Positions 38,885 to 48,005 of a stretch of 64,000 bases of DNA are shown in pieces. The notes under the pieces are model-generated. The model made no database searches. It saw nothing but the letters and a program-made list of their open reading frames with translations, and was not told the DNA's origin. Source of the stretch: Strigops habroptila (Eukaryota; Chordata; Aves; Psittaciformes; Psittacidae); assembly GCF_004027225.2 (NCBI RefSeq), contig NC_046360.1, positions 5,444,001 to 5,508,000 on the forward strand, read 5' to 3'. A program made the position numbers and the translations under genes. How positions within the stretch are numbered: the stretch's first letter is position 1; the number at the start of each line of letters is the position of its first letter.

Positions 38885-41755
38885 TTTGAATTACTAGATT
38901 TTAGTTCAAATCCACCACAGAAGCAAAACTGCATCATGGAAGTCAGATTTCTTTTGGCCCAAACTGCTGGATTCTCATTCTAGCACTGGTGAAATTCAAG
39001 TAGATATTGATTTATTCTGGAATGGGTGAGGGTAGAATTTAGGCCCCAGACTATTTACACAGCAATTCTCTGAATTCTCTGCCCGTATTCTGAAGAATTA
39101 TCACATGACACTAGAGGTGAAAAACAAGGAAAAATATCATTGAAAATAGAATTTGCATAAAACAAGAAGCAGGAGCAAAGCACGGATCATCCTGGTGTGG
39201 CTGGTGCTATGGTAGGAATGGGCCACAACAGCTGTGGTTTTGAAGAATTACATAGTTGGAAAGACAATGTGTGCTTCCACCGAACAGCACAGCAAAGTCT
39301 TGCTTCCACTAATACCAGGATTTGATCCTTACAGTGGTGGTTATCCACCTGAAGAAGAAAATGTCATGTCCTTTCACACTGCACCAATGTATGTGCTCTG
39401 GCCTGTTTTCACAAGTCAGCTGATGGTGGCCAGCAAAGTTCACAACATCACTGTTGATGACCTACACTTTCACAGCTGCACTGATGCAAAGCTTTGGTGG
39501 GCTCAGGCAGCTCCACATTTACACTGGTTCTTTTTAAGCATGCTTGACCAAAATAGCTGAATTCTGTTCTATATGCTGAAGGCTATTTGCTGAGTTTGCA
39601 AGGCTGGAGTAAGCAATAACAACTTAGTGCAGTTACCAGGGCATGCTCTGCGTTTTGGCATCACCACCAAAGAATCCACTGCTGCAAGGAGACACATTGG
39701 CCAGTTCTGTATGTACCACACACACCATATGTGCCTTTCAGATCTGGCTTTGGAGGGTTGTCCAGCGCCTGGCAGGTGTTCCTGAACATCTGAGAAAGAA
39801 AAGGATTCATTCAGGAGAAGGAGCAAGGCTTGAATTAGAATGGCAGTATTTTATTTCTTACTGTGTTCTTCTTTCAGTTTCTTACGCAGGGTACATACTC
39901 TGTATCACGTTTTATCTTTCTTTATATTGATTATAAAAGGACATACCTGCAACACTGCACAAGTTTATCAATCCATACTTGCAAAACACTGAGAGACATG
40001 CGTCTCTATTATAGTCAGTTTTAAAAGGTTCTTATGATGAGAATTGAACTTGAGACAGGAAGGTAACTTATGCTAGGATTGGTTGCTCATGCTAAGGCAG
40101 CTGATGTATTAGGCTGGTTTTATTACAGTGGTCTATACCAAGCATAAGAGAAGGTACATTGCAGGTTTCCAAACTGATTATTTCAGATTTTTTTTTAATA
40201 ATGTTAAGAGTAAAAACTTTCCAAAGAGATACTGTGATAAATCAAAGAAAACCAGTCTAGTATTAGGAAAGTGAACGTCTCTTACCCGTCTTCTGAAAAA
40301 TGATTTGAAAACCTTTATTCAGAACTTCAGAAAAGGGTGCTACTGTGGCTGCCACCACCTTTACTGTGAAGTGCCATACAATGTAACACACAGTGCTATA
40401 AAGGAACTCTGTTGGATAAAAAGGCCTGAGAGATCTTTACCATTTACTTAATGAACATGTAAGACTCCTGTATCCTCTGCAGCGGGCAAACAAGCTGGCC
40501 TAGGCCTCTCTGGCTCACGTAGTGGAGCGTCAAAGACAAGGACAAAGGGAGGATATGGCAGCAAGCTGCTGCATTTCAGCTCTTGTACTCCTCTCAGGGG
40601 CTGAAGTTGGGCCAGAATGGCTCCTGCATTAGGTTGCAAATCACTTTCTAACTCTTCCAATATGCTTTTGTCCCTCCTGCAAGGATTACTACTATTAATT
40701 TGACATTTAGGTAGGTAAATTAAACTGACTCATGGACTGTTAAAGGTTGAAATTGATGCTATGATTAAATCATGCAAATAAAAATTACCTTAAGACAACA
40801 ACGTAAGTTAAAGATGGTGAAAAGGCACGAGGGTTTGCATAGGGAGGTCTGGAATTTTAGCCTACCTCCCAAAACAGAAAATCACCTTCAATTCATTAAG
40901 TAGATTGCTAACCTGAGTTCACTGCATGACAGTGTAGAGACTACTGATAAAACTCCAGAATTGTTCTCTTCCTCTCGTGTGGGACAAACATACAGGCATT
41001 ATGAAGTGAGGCACTGTAAAAGTATAAACCAGTCTTGTGAAGTGACAAAGACCATAGAAATAATACCAGAATAATCAGTGGCTTGGGAAGACTCAGGATA
41101 AAGAGAACTGCCTCGTCTATTGCATCCCAACTCTCTGCTGCTGAACAGTGGATGAAAGACAATGCCATCTTCTTATGGAATAGGGCTATTGCAAAAAGCA
41201 TGTAAGAGAATTAAAGAGTGTAGCTGTCAGTGGTTTTCAGTGAGGGAGATTTTCAAGTTTTGTAGGTCAAAGCTGCTAACTTTTTGGGTTTTTTCTTTCT
41301 TTTTAATATGATACCAAGTCCAAGAAGTGCAAAAGTCTGAAAATCTGCTGATTTTCAGATTTTTTTGCTTTGTTTCTAGATAAGTGCATCATCTTCATGC
41401 TTTCTTGAATTTGCATAGTTACAGAAGTACCAAAAGAATATATAATCTTATTTATTGCCTTCTAGGTCACAAGTTGGGTGATCTTTATAAAGCTTTAAAC
41501 AACTTCCTACTTTGATGTAGAAAATGTTGTAAAAGTATCAAAAATGAAGAATTAAGATACTGAAAAGAGGTTACTTTGGTAAAAAATAGGATGTGAGTGG
41601 TGGACACGGAACACTTGCTGGCATCTTTGACACTTTTAAATCCTGGGGTGAAAACGCTTCTTGTCAAAGCACCAACTCCTTGCAGGCTAGATGCTGCAAA
41701 TATTTGCACTGGAATTTCTTTGGAAAGATACTTTAGTGATGCTTTACAAAACACC

Positions 41756-42361
41756 ATAGAATCATACAATTGTTTAGGTTGGAAAGACCTTTAAGATCAT
41801 CAGGTCCAACTATTAACCCAGCACTGCCAAGTCCACCCCTAAACCATGTCCCCAGGTGCCACATGTAACACATCTTTTAATACCTCCAGGGATGGTGACT
41901 TCCCTGGGCAGCCTGTTCCAACACTTGGCAGCTCTTCAGTGAAGAAATGTTTCCTAATACCCAATTGAAACCTCCCCTGGTGCATCTTAAGGCCATTTCC
42001 TGTTGTCCTATTGCTTGTTAGAGACTGACCCCTACCTCACTACAACCTCCTTTTAGGTAGTTGTAGGGAGCTGTAAGGTCTCCCCTCAGCCCTCCTTTTC
42101 TGAGGCTAAAGAAGCCCAGCTCCCTCAGGTGTTCTTCATGAGATTTGTGCTCCGGACCCTTCACCAGCTTCATTGTTTTTCTTTGGACCTGCTCCAGCCC
42201 CTCTCTTGTAGTGAGGGGCCCAGAACTTAATACAGGATTCCAAGATGCAGCCTCCACCAGTGACCAGTACAGGGGGACAATCACTGCCCTGGCCCTGCTG
42301 GCTACACTAACGCTGCTACAGGCCAGGATGCTGTTGCCTTCTTGGCTGCCTGGGCTCATGA
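41756..42361 (-). mobile_element. 5'-truncated CR1 LINE retrotransposon
   Basis: Read on the minus strand, this segment carries the end of a CR1 reverse-transcriptase ORF and then the short CR1 3' UTR. It ends at 41756 in the typical tail (GGTCTTTCCAACCTAAACAA followed by a TATGATTCTATGG-like end). On the plus strand the familiar phrases CTGGGCAGCCTGTTCCAACA (with small changes) and GTGAAGAAATGTTTCCTAAT are readable. About 606 bases remain of an element whose full length is several kilobases, the usual 5' truncation for CR1. I see no target-site duplication, as expected for this family. The right boundary is approximate. It is the only clear young-looking transposon in the window and the best evidence for an avian source. 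Subfamily cannot be assigned by eye. Confidence 0.93.
42018..42359 (-). pseudogene. CR1 ORF2 fragment, end of reverse transcriptase
   Basis: A 113-codon open stretch on the minus strand with the conserved CR1 C-terminal phrases VPLYWSLVEAASWNPVLSSG, LEQVQRKTMKLVKGPEHKS, LRELGFFSLRKGGLRGDL and YNYLKGGCSEVGVSL. It lacks the endonuclease and catalytic polymerase regions, has no start codon of its own and cannot be active. Substitutions and lost residues relative to the usual motif show moderate decay. Confidence 0.9.
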
Positions 42362-43906
42362 GCCATGAGGAGTAAAGATTCTTCTGTAGCAGGGTGGTTC
42401 ATTTTTTCTTAAATCAGAGAAGATTAAGGGCTGAAGATTAGCATTTTTCTTCTCTTGCATCATCCAGGTTGTACACAGGTAATGTAGGTTATACAAAATA
42501 GTGCCCAGAGGTGGGAGTTCCAAGGACCTGGTTCAGTGTCGGCAGTGCCAGATGCAAGTGCAGCAGTAGCCACCTAGACCCTTCAGACCCAAGAGACTGT
42601 TTGCTTGGCATCTTACTACTCCCGTCTATTGTTAGCTGCTTGCATTTGTATTTGTGAAGAGGTGCAGGTTCGTGTCTGAAGGAGAGTTTTAAAAGGATTG
42701 GGTTTATCTTGAAAAGTAAGAGGGGGAAAGTTCCTTATGGAAAATAAGGGAGAAAGTGACTGGAAGAGAACTAACTAATCCTCACTATCATATGTGGTTT
42801 TCTGTACATTTATGCCTTGCTGAGCCTAGATTTGGCTGCAAGAACATGCAAACAGTGCATGGCAAAAAGAACGATGAATGAAGTCTATTGAATGGTGTAT
42901 ATAGGAAAAGAATATCTGTGCATTTTCTTTTTTACTAGGCCTGTGCTTGGTTTTAGTCTCTATAGAACTTTCTGCTGTGGCCTATGCTTTAAAATGATAA
43001 TATCCCTGTAATATTAGATTGTAAGTGAAAGGATATTCTCCTATCTTTGTGTCATTTTAGAATTATTGGATTTATTTCTGACCGAGGATCTTTTTTATTC
43101 TGCTTTGGCTTTAGTTTTGTTTGTTGTTTTTGTTCCTAAGAGGAGAAAAATACTGTATCTTTAAATTAGGAGTAGCTGAATAATGAATCTTGGGCAGTGA
43201 AAAGGCTAATGTGCTGTGGAAGAGAAGGAGTTTAATCTAATTTAGTTGGAGGGTGTCTGTCTGTGGTGTTGTTTTCTGGACTGTGGGAATAGAGGAGGGA
43301 AGCTGCCCCAGTGAATGGTTCCTCCTGAGCCAGAATCAGTGGGGAGTCCCTTAGATGCCACTGATCCGAAGCCAGGCCATGAAAAGGGGATTAAAGAAAT
43401 GTTCTGATTTGCAATTCACACTAATGCACCCCGTCGAACCTTTGGTAATATTTCAAACCACATTTCAAGGGAAGTGCCCTTAAAATAGCCAGCTAAATTG
43501 TATTAGAGCAATACTATACAACCCACTCATCCATTTATGATTTGTTTTTGGTTTTAATTCTTTTAACTGTTGGTGGTGGTGGCTTTCTAAGGCAATTAAA
43601 ACTTTTGTGCATTGTGAATATTCGCGCTTGCATGGGAATATTTCTCAGTATGCCTGTCCTATTAGGCAGACATGTTTATTTAAATATTGGAGGAAAACTG
43701 CTACAAAGACTCTGGGGCTAGGAAAGAATAAGCCCATTTGGTTTAAAAATAAACATTTTTGCTGCGTGCCATTTCATTTTGTGAATAGCCAGTGGAAATG
43801 CAGTAAGAAAGGAGGCCACTAAAATTGCTAAAACAGTTCCCAGCTTGCTTTTTTGGGGGGTGATGTTTTTCTTTTACAGTTGCTATCTTCTAGATGGATA
43901 ACCTTT

Positions 43907-43940
43907 TATATATATATATACACACATACATATATGTGTG
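43907..43940 (+). repeat. TA microsatellite joined to a CA/TG hairpin
   Basis: Seven TA units (43907-43920) run into CACACATA CATA TATGTGTG (43921-43940), whose outer eight bases are perfect complements. It is probably length-variable between individuals. Confidence 0.75.
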
Positions 43941-44394
43941 TTAGAATTTGTTACTAGAATGAACCATGTAGCAGATGTTAGCAGTTCAAAAGTGCCTGAA
44001 TGAATGAATACAACTATAGATGAGGACAGGACTATTGAATGGGACTAACATTAAACTGATCTCTATTTTTTGTGTAATAAACAGCTGCCTAAAAATATGA
44101 AACCTGAGAATCAGTTATAGCTACCGACTTCAATATAAGATGGCCAATATCAGTTCATGTTCTGTCATAACACTGCTGTTAATCATAAGTAATTTAGACT
44201 ATTTTACTGAAAATCTTTAATGTATTAATTAACTCTTCAACTCCCCAAGCTTATCATTTCATTCCTCTTCACTGCTGAAGTGTCGGAACATTTTATCTCA
44301 AATGGATTATTTGGGTTTTCTTTAATCCCATTTCACAAAAACATGCCCCGCACTGTAATTTCCATTGACTCCAACATGTACAGAATAGATGCAA

Positions 44395-44424
44395 CTTTGA
44401 TTTCCACCGGCCCCCATATCAAAG
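44395..44424. promoter_or_regulatory. Inverted pair of TCF/LEF-type motifs upstream of FZD10
   Basis: CTTTGAT at 44395-44401 and ATCAAAG at 44418-44424 are the same seven-base TCF/LEF core in opposite orientation, 16 bases apart, about 3.6 kb before the FZD10 start. Wnt pathway genes are often fed back on by TCF/LEF, so an enhancer is conceivable, but two such heptamers can meet by chance. Confidence 0.25.
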
Positions 44425-45629
44425 TATTTTATTAAACTGTCACTGCAGTAGATTACACAGCTTAAACTTTGGCATCGCAGGGATGAGGGGTAGTGGTGTC
44501 TTTTTTCTTGTCTTGTTTATGGTTTGCTTTACCTACAAAATATTTAGTTATGGTTTGCATTACCCAGGCCTTATTAAATATTCAGGGGTTTTAATCTTCT
44601 GCTTACGGGACAGAAGAGCTGGACTTTAAGATACAGATGATTCCTCTGCACATTTTGGGGAGGTGGGGAGATAGATAGCTAGAGGGAGAAACGCATCTTC
44701 CCTGTGAGTTGGCACATTATTTGAAATCATGTTTAATTATAAAGTTTCATTAAAAATCTTTTGCTTAAAATTTTAGAAGCCTAATAAGATTTCCATTAAT
44801 TTAAACATATCACTATTCCCACAACGGCCCAAATGCTTTCTTTTTCCTCTTTCATCCATGGTTAAATATGTAAATAAAATGTCTAAAGTCATTCTTCAAA
44901 GAAGACAAAAGAAAAAAGAGCTGAGGGAAAAGACAGCCATAAAATTCCTCCCAATTCTCCATAACATTTGCCAGAGGGGGGCCCAACTCCTAGCCAGGGC
45001 CTAGCAGCAGGGGTGCCTGCTGCTCCATAGAATCACACATCTCAAATCCCACAACACAGGAGAAAAAAATAAATAAAATATCTTTTCAGCTGGAGCCATC
45101 AAAAGGCTCTTTCATTTATTAGTTACAGAAGGTATCTTCCAGTTTGCTGATTTCTCAGAGCTCTCATTTTTTCTATAATAACGTTCTATTTGTTGGTTTC
45201 ACTGACTCCAGCTCCTTGAATGGGAGATAACCCCGGATAGCTCTTGAAAAATATAGAAGCTAAAATAAATGATCTAAAGCAGGATGCTAAAGTAATGGCT
45301 AGAAAAAACAAGGCTGGTTTAAATTGCCACATAAAAGATCAATTAAGAGAGACACAACTACAAAGGTTGGGGGTTCCCCCCCCGCCCCCTTTTTCTTTTC
45401 TCACTTTCATTTGTATTTCTTTTTGCCCCTTAGGAGAAAAGGGCTGCTATCAGTGCTGTAGAAGAAAACAGGCCATGGTTTAGTTCATGTATTTAGATTA
45501 ATGTGGATGGTGATATAATATGCTTTATAAAAGTACTTGTTGAAAAAAACCCATATTTTTATGAAAAAATAAAACCAAGTTTCCAAACAAGTTGAACAAA
45601 CCAAATATTGAATATGCTCATCTCGCACG

Positions 45630-45686
45630 TTATTTAAATTCTACTTTTCATTATTATTTAAATCCTACTTTTTAAAAGTAGAATTT
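45630..45686. repeat. Direct repeat nested in a perfect 13-bp inverted repeat
   Basis: TTATTTAAATTCTACTTTT (45630-45648) recurs almost exactly at 45654-45672. AAATTCTACTTTT (45636-45648) is the perfect complement of AAAAGTAGAATTT (45674-45686), and CTACTTTTTAAAAGTAG (45665-45681) is itself a palindrome about one central base. Two alternative hairpins therefore share one right arm. Confidence 0.75.
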
Positions 45687-45813
45687 ACTTGTCCCTTGTA
45701 AAAGCTTTCCCCACACTTCCCTCTACCCCCAGCTGAGCTCTCCAGAAGAGGAATCAGGATGCATACAAATACTAAGAAAACAGGCTTAGATTAATGAAGA
45801 ATGGAGATGCCCC

Positions 45814-45855
45814 AACACACACTCTCTCACACACATACGTACACACAGACACACT
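45814..45855 (+). repeat. CA-rich microsatellite
   Basis: Interrupted CA repeat with CTCTCT, TACGTA and GACA interruptions, about 42 bases, 2.2 kb upstream of FZD10. Ordinary microsatellite, likely polymorphic. Confidence 0.8.
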
Positions 45856-46626
45856 AAAATAAATAAAGGGGGTTTGCCCATAGCCCTGCCTGCTTTTGTG
45901 ACATTCCCTAAGGAATCTCAAAGTGCCCAAGGAAAGGTCAGCCCCCTAAGACCAACACTCTATAAGTATAATCTCCTCCATCCACTGAAAAGCCACAAGA
46001 AGGAGGACTACTCATTTAAAACATTTTTTATGAGGGCTTTTACTTCTAGGCAGAAACTAGCCACATCTTCAGGGGTTTAAAGACAACCATTAGCCCTGGT
46101 CTGTTGTCCCTGCTTGGCTCCATGTCACCCTTATCACGGTTGAGGAAGCCAAGAGTTTCCTTTCTAGAGCCTGGCAGGGTATTAACTCCGACCCTGCGGG
46201 ATTTGGTAGTTTCCAGGAGAATCTGTGTTCGTTTCGATAAGAAACAGGCACTAATGGAGAGGAGCCTGGGTTGTGTGGGCGAGCACGAATGGGGAGAAGA
46301 GATGTTTTCCTTCCTCATTAATATATTCGCTAAAACTAAGCTCAAAGGGAAAAGAAAAAAAAAGTAGAGCGAATCTTTTGACTTCTGATCACAGTGCTCC
46401 TTTTTGGTCCGTAAAACTGGGAATTCTAGTTTGGCGTGGGATTTAACTTCCTCCTTCTAGCTCTGATAGACCAGTAAGCAGGATAAATCTCAAAGCTTAA
46501 CTTAAGAAGTAAACACAACTCACTTCAGAACGATCCCTGTCCGCAAAACCTGTAAGTACCTTTTCTATAGTGGGTGAAGTAACTTTCCCAACGGTATGTC
46601 TCCAGTTCTCTTAGGGTTCCTTATTT

Positions 46627-46681
46627 AAGGGAAAAAAAAAAAAGGGGGGGAAGGAAAAGAGAGAGGGGAAAAAAAAAAAAG
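46627..46681 (+). repeat. 55-base homopurine tract upstream of the CpG island
   Basis: An unbroken run of A and G, built from poly-A, a seven-G run, mixed GGAAGGAAAAGAGAGAGGGG and a second poly-A. It marks the left side of the FZD10 promoter region. Such tracts can form triplex DNA or exclude nucleosomes; that is general knowledge, not shown here. Confidence 0.85.
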
Positions 46682-46903
46682 CAAGCAACTTTTGAGTGAT
46701 GCCATCCTGCGATTAAAACCATAACCAGGTACTTGCAAAAGCCTGCCTGTCCTGCTCATGTAGGGATTCGAGACAAAGCACGACATTTGAAAACAGCTGA
46801 AAGCAGCCCTGGTTTATGGCCCTGGCAGCGAGGGCTTTACAGCACTCGCCATAAAACACATCCTCCGCCCCACATCCTCCTCTCTGCTACAGCATCGCCC
46901 CCC

Positions 46904-46920
46904 CTGCCCCGGGGGGGCAG
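46904..46920. repeat. Perfect GC hairpin at left edge of the CpG island
   Basis: CTGCCCC at 46904-46910 and GGGGCAG at 46914-46920 are perfect complements around a three-G loop. It may simply reflect high GC content. Confidence 0.5.
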
Positions 46921-47404
46921 CCCGGGAGGCACCACCCCCCGGGCCGCGGCTCCTCCCCTCCGCTGCCTACCTGAGCGGGGGCTCGGCCGGCGCCTTCTGC
47001 GGAACGGGGCTCGCTAAACTTTCGGGGGAGGGCAAGAAGCAGGGACGGGAGGACAGGCAGGAGGGGAGAGAACAAATGGGGCTTTTTCTAATCCGTGCTG
47101 ATCAAGGAAAACCTGTAGGGGTCCTTAAGGAGGTTTCAAGGCGTTCCGAGTGATTGGAAAGTAATCACCGTGTCAGCTTCACCTTTCTCATGCAAAGTGG
47201 ATGTCGTATGCAAGGCGGATCCTGCACAGGGTTGTTTTTTATATTTTTTTTTTTTTTCTATTTTATTTCATCCCTGGACTCAGCCGCCCCTAAGCCCCAG
47301 CTGCTCTGGCTGCGGGAGCTCCTGCTAAGGCGGGGAGCGGAGCGGGCAGCGCTCACACACACGGGCCGGCCTACTGCAAACCCAGAGCAGAGGGCGGCGA
47401 GAAC

Positions 47405-47426
47405 GGGGCGGTGGGGGGGTGGGGGG
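47405..47426 (+). other. Potential G-quadruplex in FZD10 promoter
   Basis: The G-runs are four at 47405-47408, seven at 47413-47419 and six at 47421-47426, separated by short loops. The seven-G run can supply two tracts, giving four runs of at least three. It lies about 75 bases upstream of the direct CCAAT box. Structure in vivo is inference. Confidence 0.4.
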
Positions 47427-47458
47427 ATTCAGGCCCCCCTCTTCAGTGGCTTAGATAT

Positions 47459-47480
47459 TTCCTCCTCCTCCTCCTCCTTT
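47459..47480 (+). repeat. (TCC)n simple repeat in FZD10 promoter
   Basis: About seven TCC units in a pyrimidine run, next to the G-rich tract and 20 bases before the direct CCAAT box. Short enough to be ordinary promoter sequence, and possibly length-polymorphic. Confidence 0.8.
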
Positions 47481-47498
47481 ATTCTGCGCTCGGATAAA

Positions 47499-47503
47499 CC
47501 AAT
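47499..47503 (+). promoter_or_regulatory. CCAAT box upstream of FZD10
   Basis: CCAAT occurs in the sequence AAACCAATCCCC inside the CpG island, about 500 bases before the start codon. NF-Y boxes usually lie 60-100 bases upstream of transcription starts, so this would fit a 5' UTR of roughly 400-450 bases. The position is seen; the function is inferred. Confidence 0.4.
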
Positions 47504-47846
47504 CCCCATCTCTCGGCAAGAAAGTCCGGAGCCGTGACCCGCTCTAGGGAGAGGAAAATCCCCGGAGAAACCCGCTGCATCGAAACGCCGCCCGGGACGT
47601 GTCCAAGTTGAAGCAGTGACCGTTCGGATCTGCCCGGACCCAAACTGCTCCGGCATCCCTCTGCCCGTGCTCCGAGGACGCAGCGGCGGGAGGAGGAAAG
47701 GTGGTGAAAAGACGGATCGTAAAAGTGGAAGCCCGGGGAAAAGAAAGTTGCCGGGCTCCCCGCAGTAAGTGCTGCGCATCTGTGGACTGCGGGTGCTTTC
47801 TCTTTCCCCGGCTGTTTGGGAAGTTGCTCGCTGCCCGGCCCGGGCT

Positions 47847-47942
47847 ATGGTGACCTGCGCGCCGCCGCCGCCCGCCGCCGAGCCCCCGCGGGCGGGCCGG
47901 GCCCGGTGCCGGTGCCGCCGCGGGCAGGAGCCGCTCAAGTGA
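47847..47942 (+). other. Upstream ORF of 31 codons in the FZD10 leader
   Basis: ATG at 47847 has G at -3 and G at +4, a strong initiation context. It opens a 31-codon frame rich in Pro, Ala, Arg and Cys, ending at TGA 47940-47942. It lies in the same frame as FZD10 and stops 63 bases before the real start, so it cannot add residues to the receptor but could capture scanning ribosomes. Whether it acts depends on the transcription start lying upstream of 47847, which is likely but not shown. The peptide matches no family I recognise and is probably irrelevant in itself. Confidence 0.45.
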
Positions 47943-48005
47943 CTCCGCCGCCGGGAGCCGCGCTCCGGCCGCACGCGTGGGGCCCGCGCCACTGCGGCCG
48001 CCGCA

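Larger units (their letters stand above)
18591..41755. other. Non-coding desert between the left edge and the CR1 copy
   Basis: About 23 kb with no supported gene. It contains the old repeat at 20438, the CpG-dense patch at 36427, the T/G tract at 36927 and the short tandem repeat at 38823. Two minus-strand exon-like stretches (27262-27460 and 32014-32331) were considered and not accepted. A long regulatory desert next to a developmental receptor gene is unremarkable. Confidence 0.6.
42362..46626. other. Upstream flank of FZD10, no supported gene
   Basis: AT-rich, with several TAAT/ATTA-type homeodomain cores (for example TATTAATTAACTC near 44223), the inverted TCF/LEF pair, the hairpin at 45630 and a CA repeat. 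A C-run (eight C, G, five C) lies near 45377. This is the likeliest place for proximal enhancers of FZD10, but nothing is proven by sequence alone. Confidence 0.5.

Noticed and set aside
39234..39560. Plus-strand open stretch of 108 codons.
   Set aside because: Starts with GTG, has no domain and no splice or promoter context.
47766..47771. GTAAGT splice-donor-like sequence in the FZD10 leader.
   Set aside because: FZD10 is intronless in other vertebrates as far as I know, and no matching acceptor lies between here and the start codon. A minor leader intron cannot be fully excluded.
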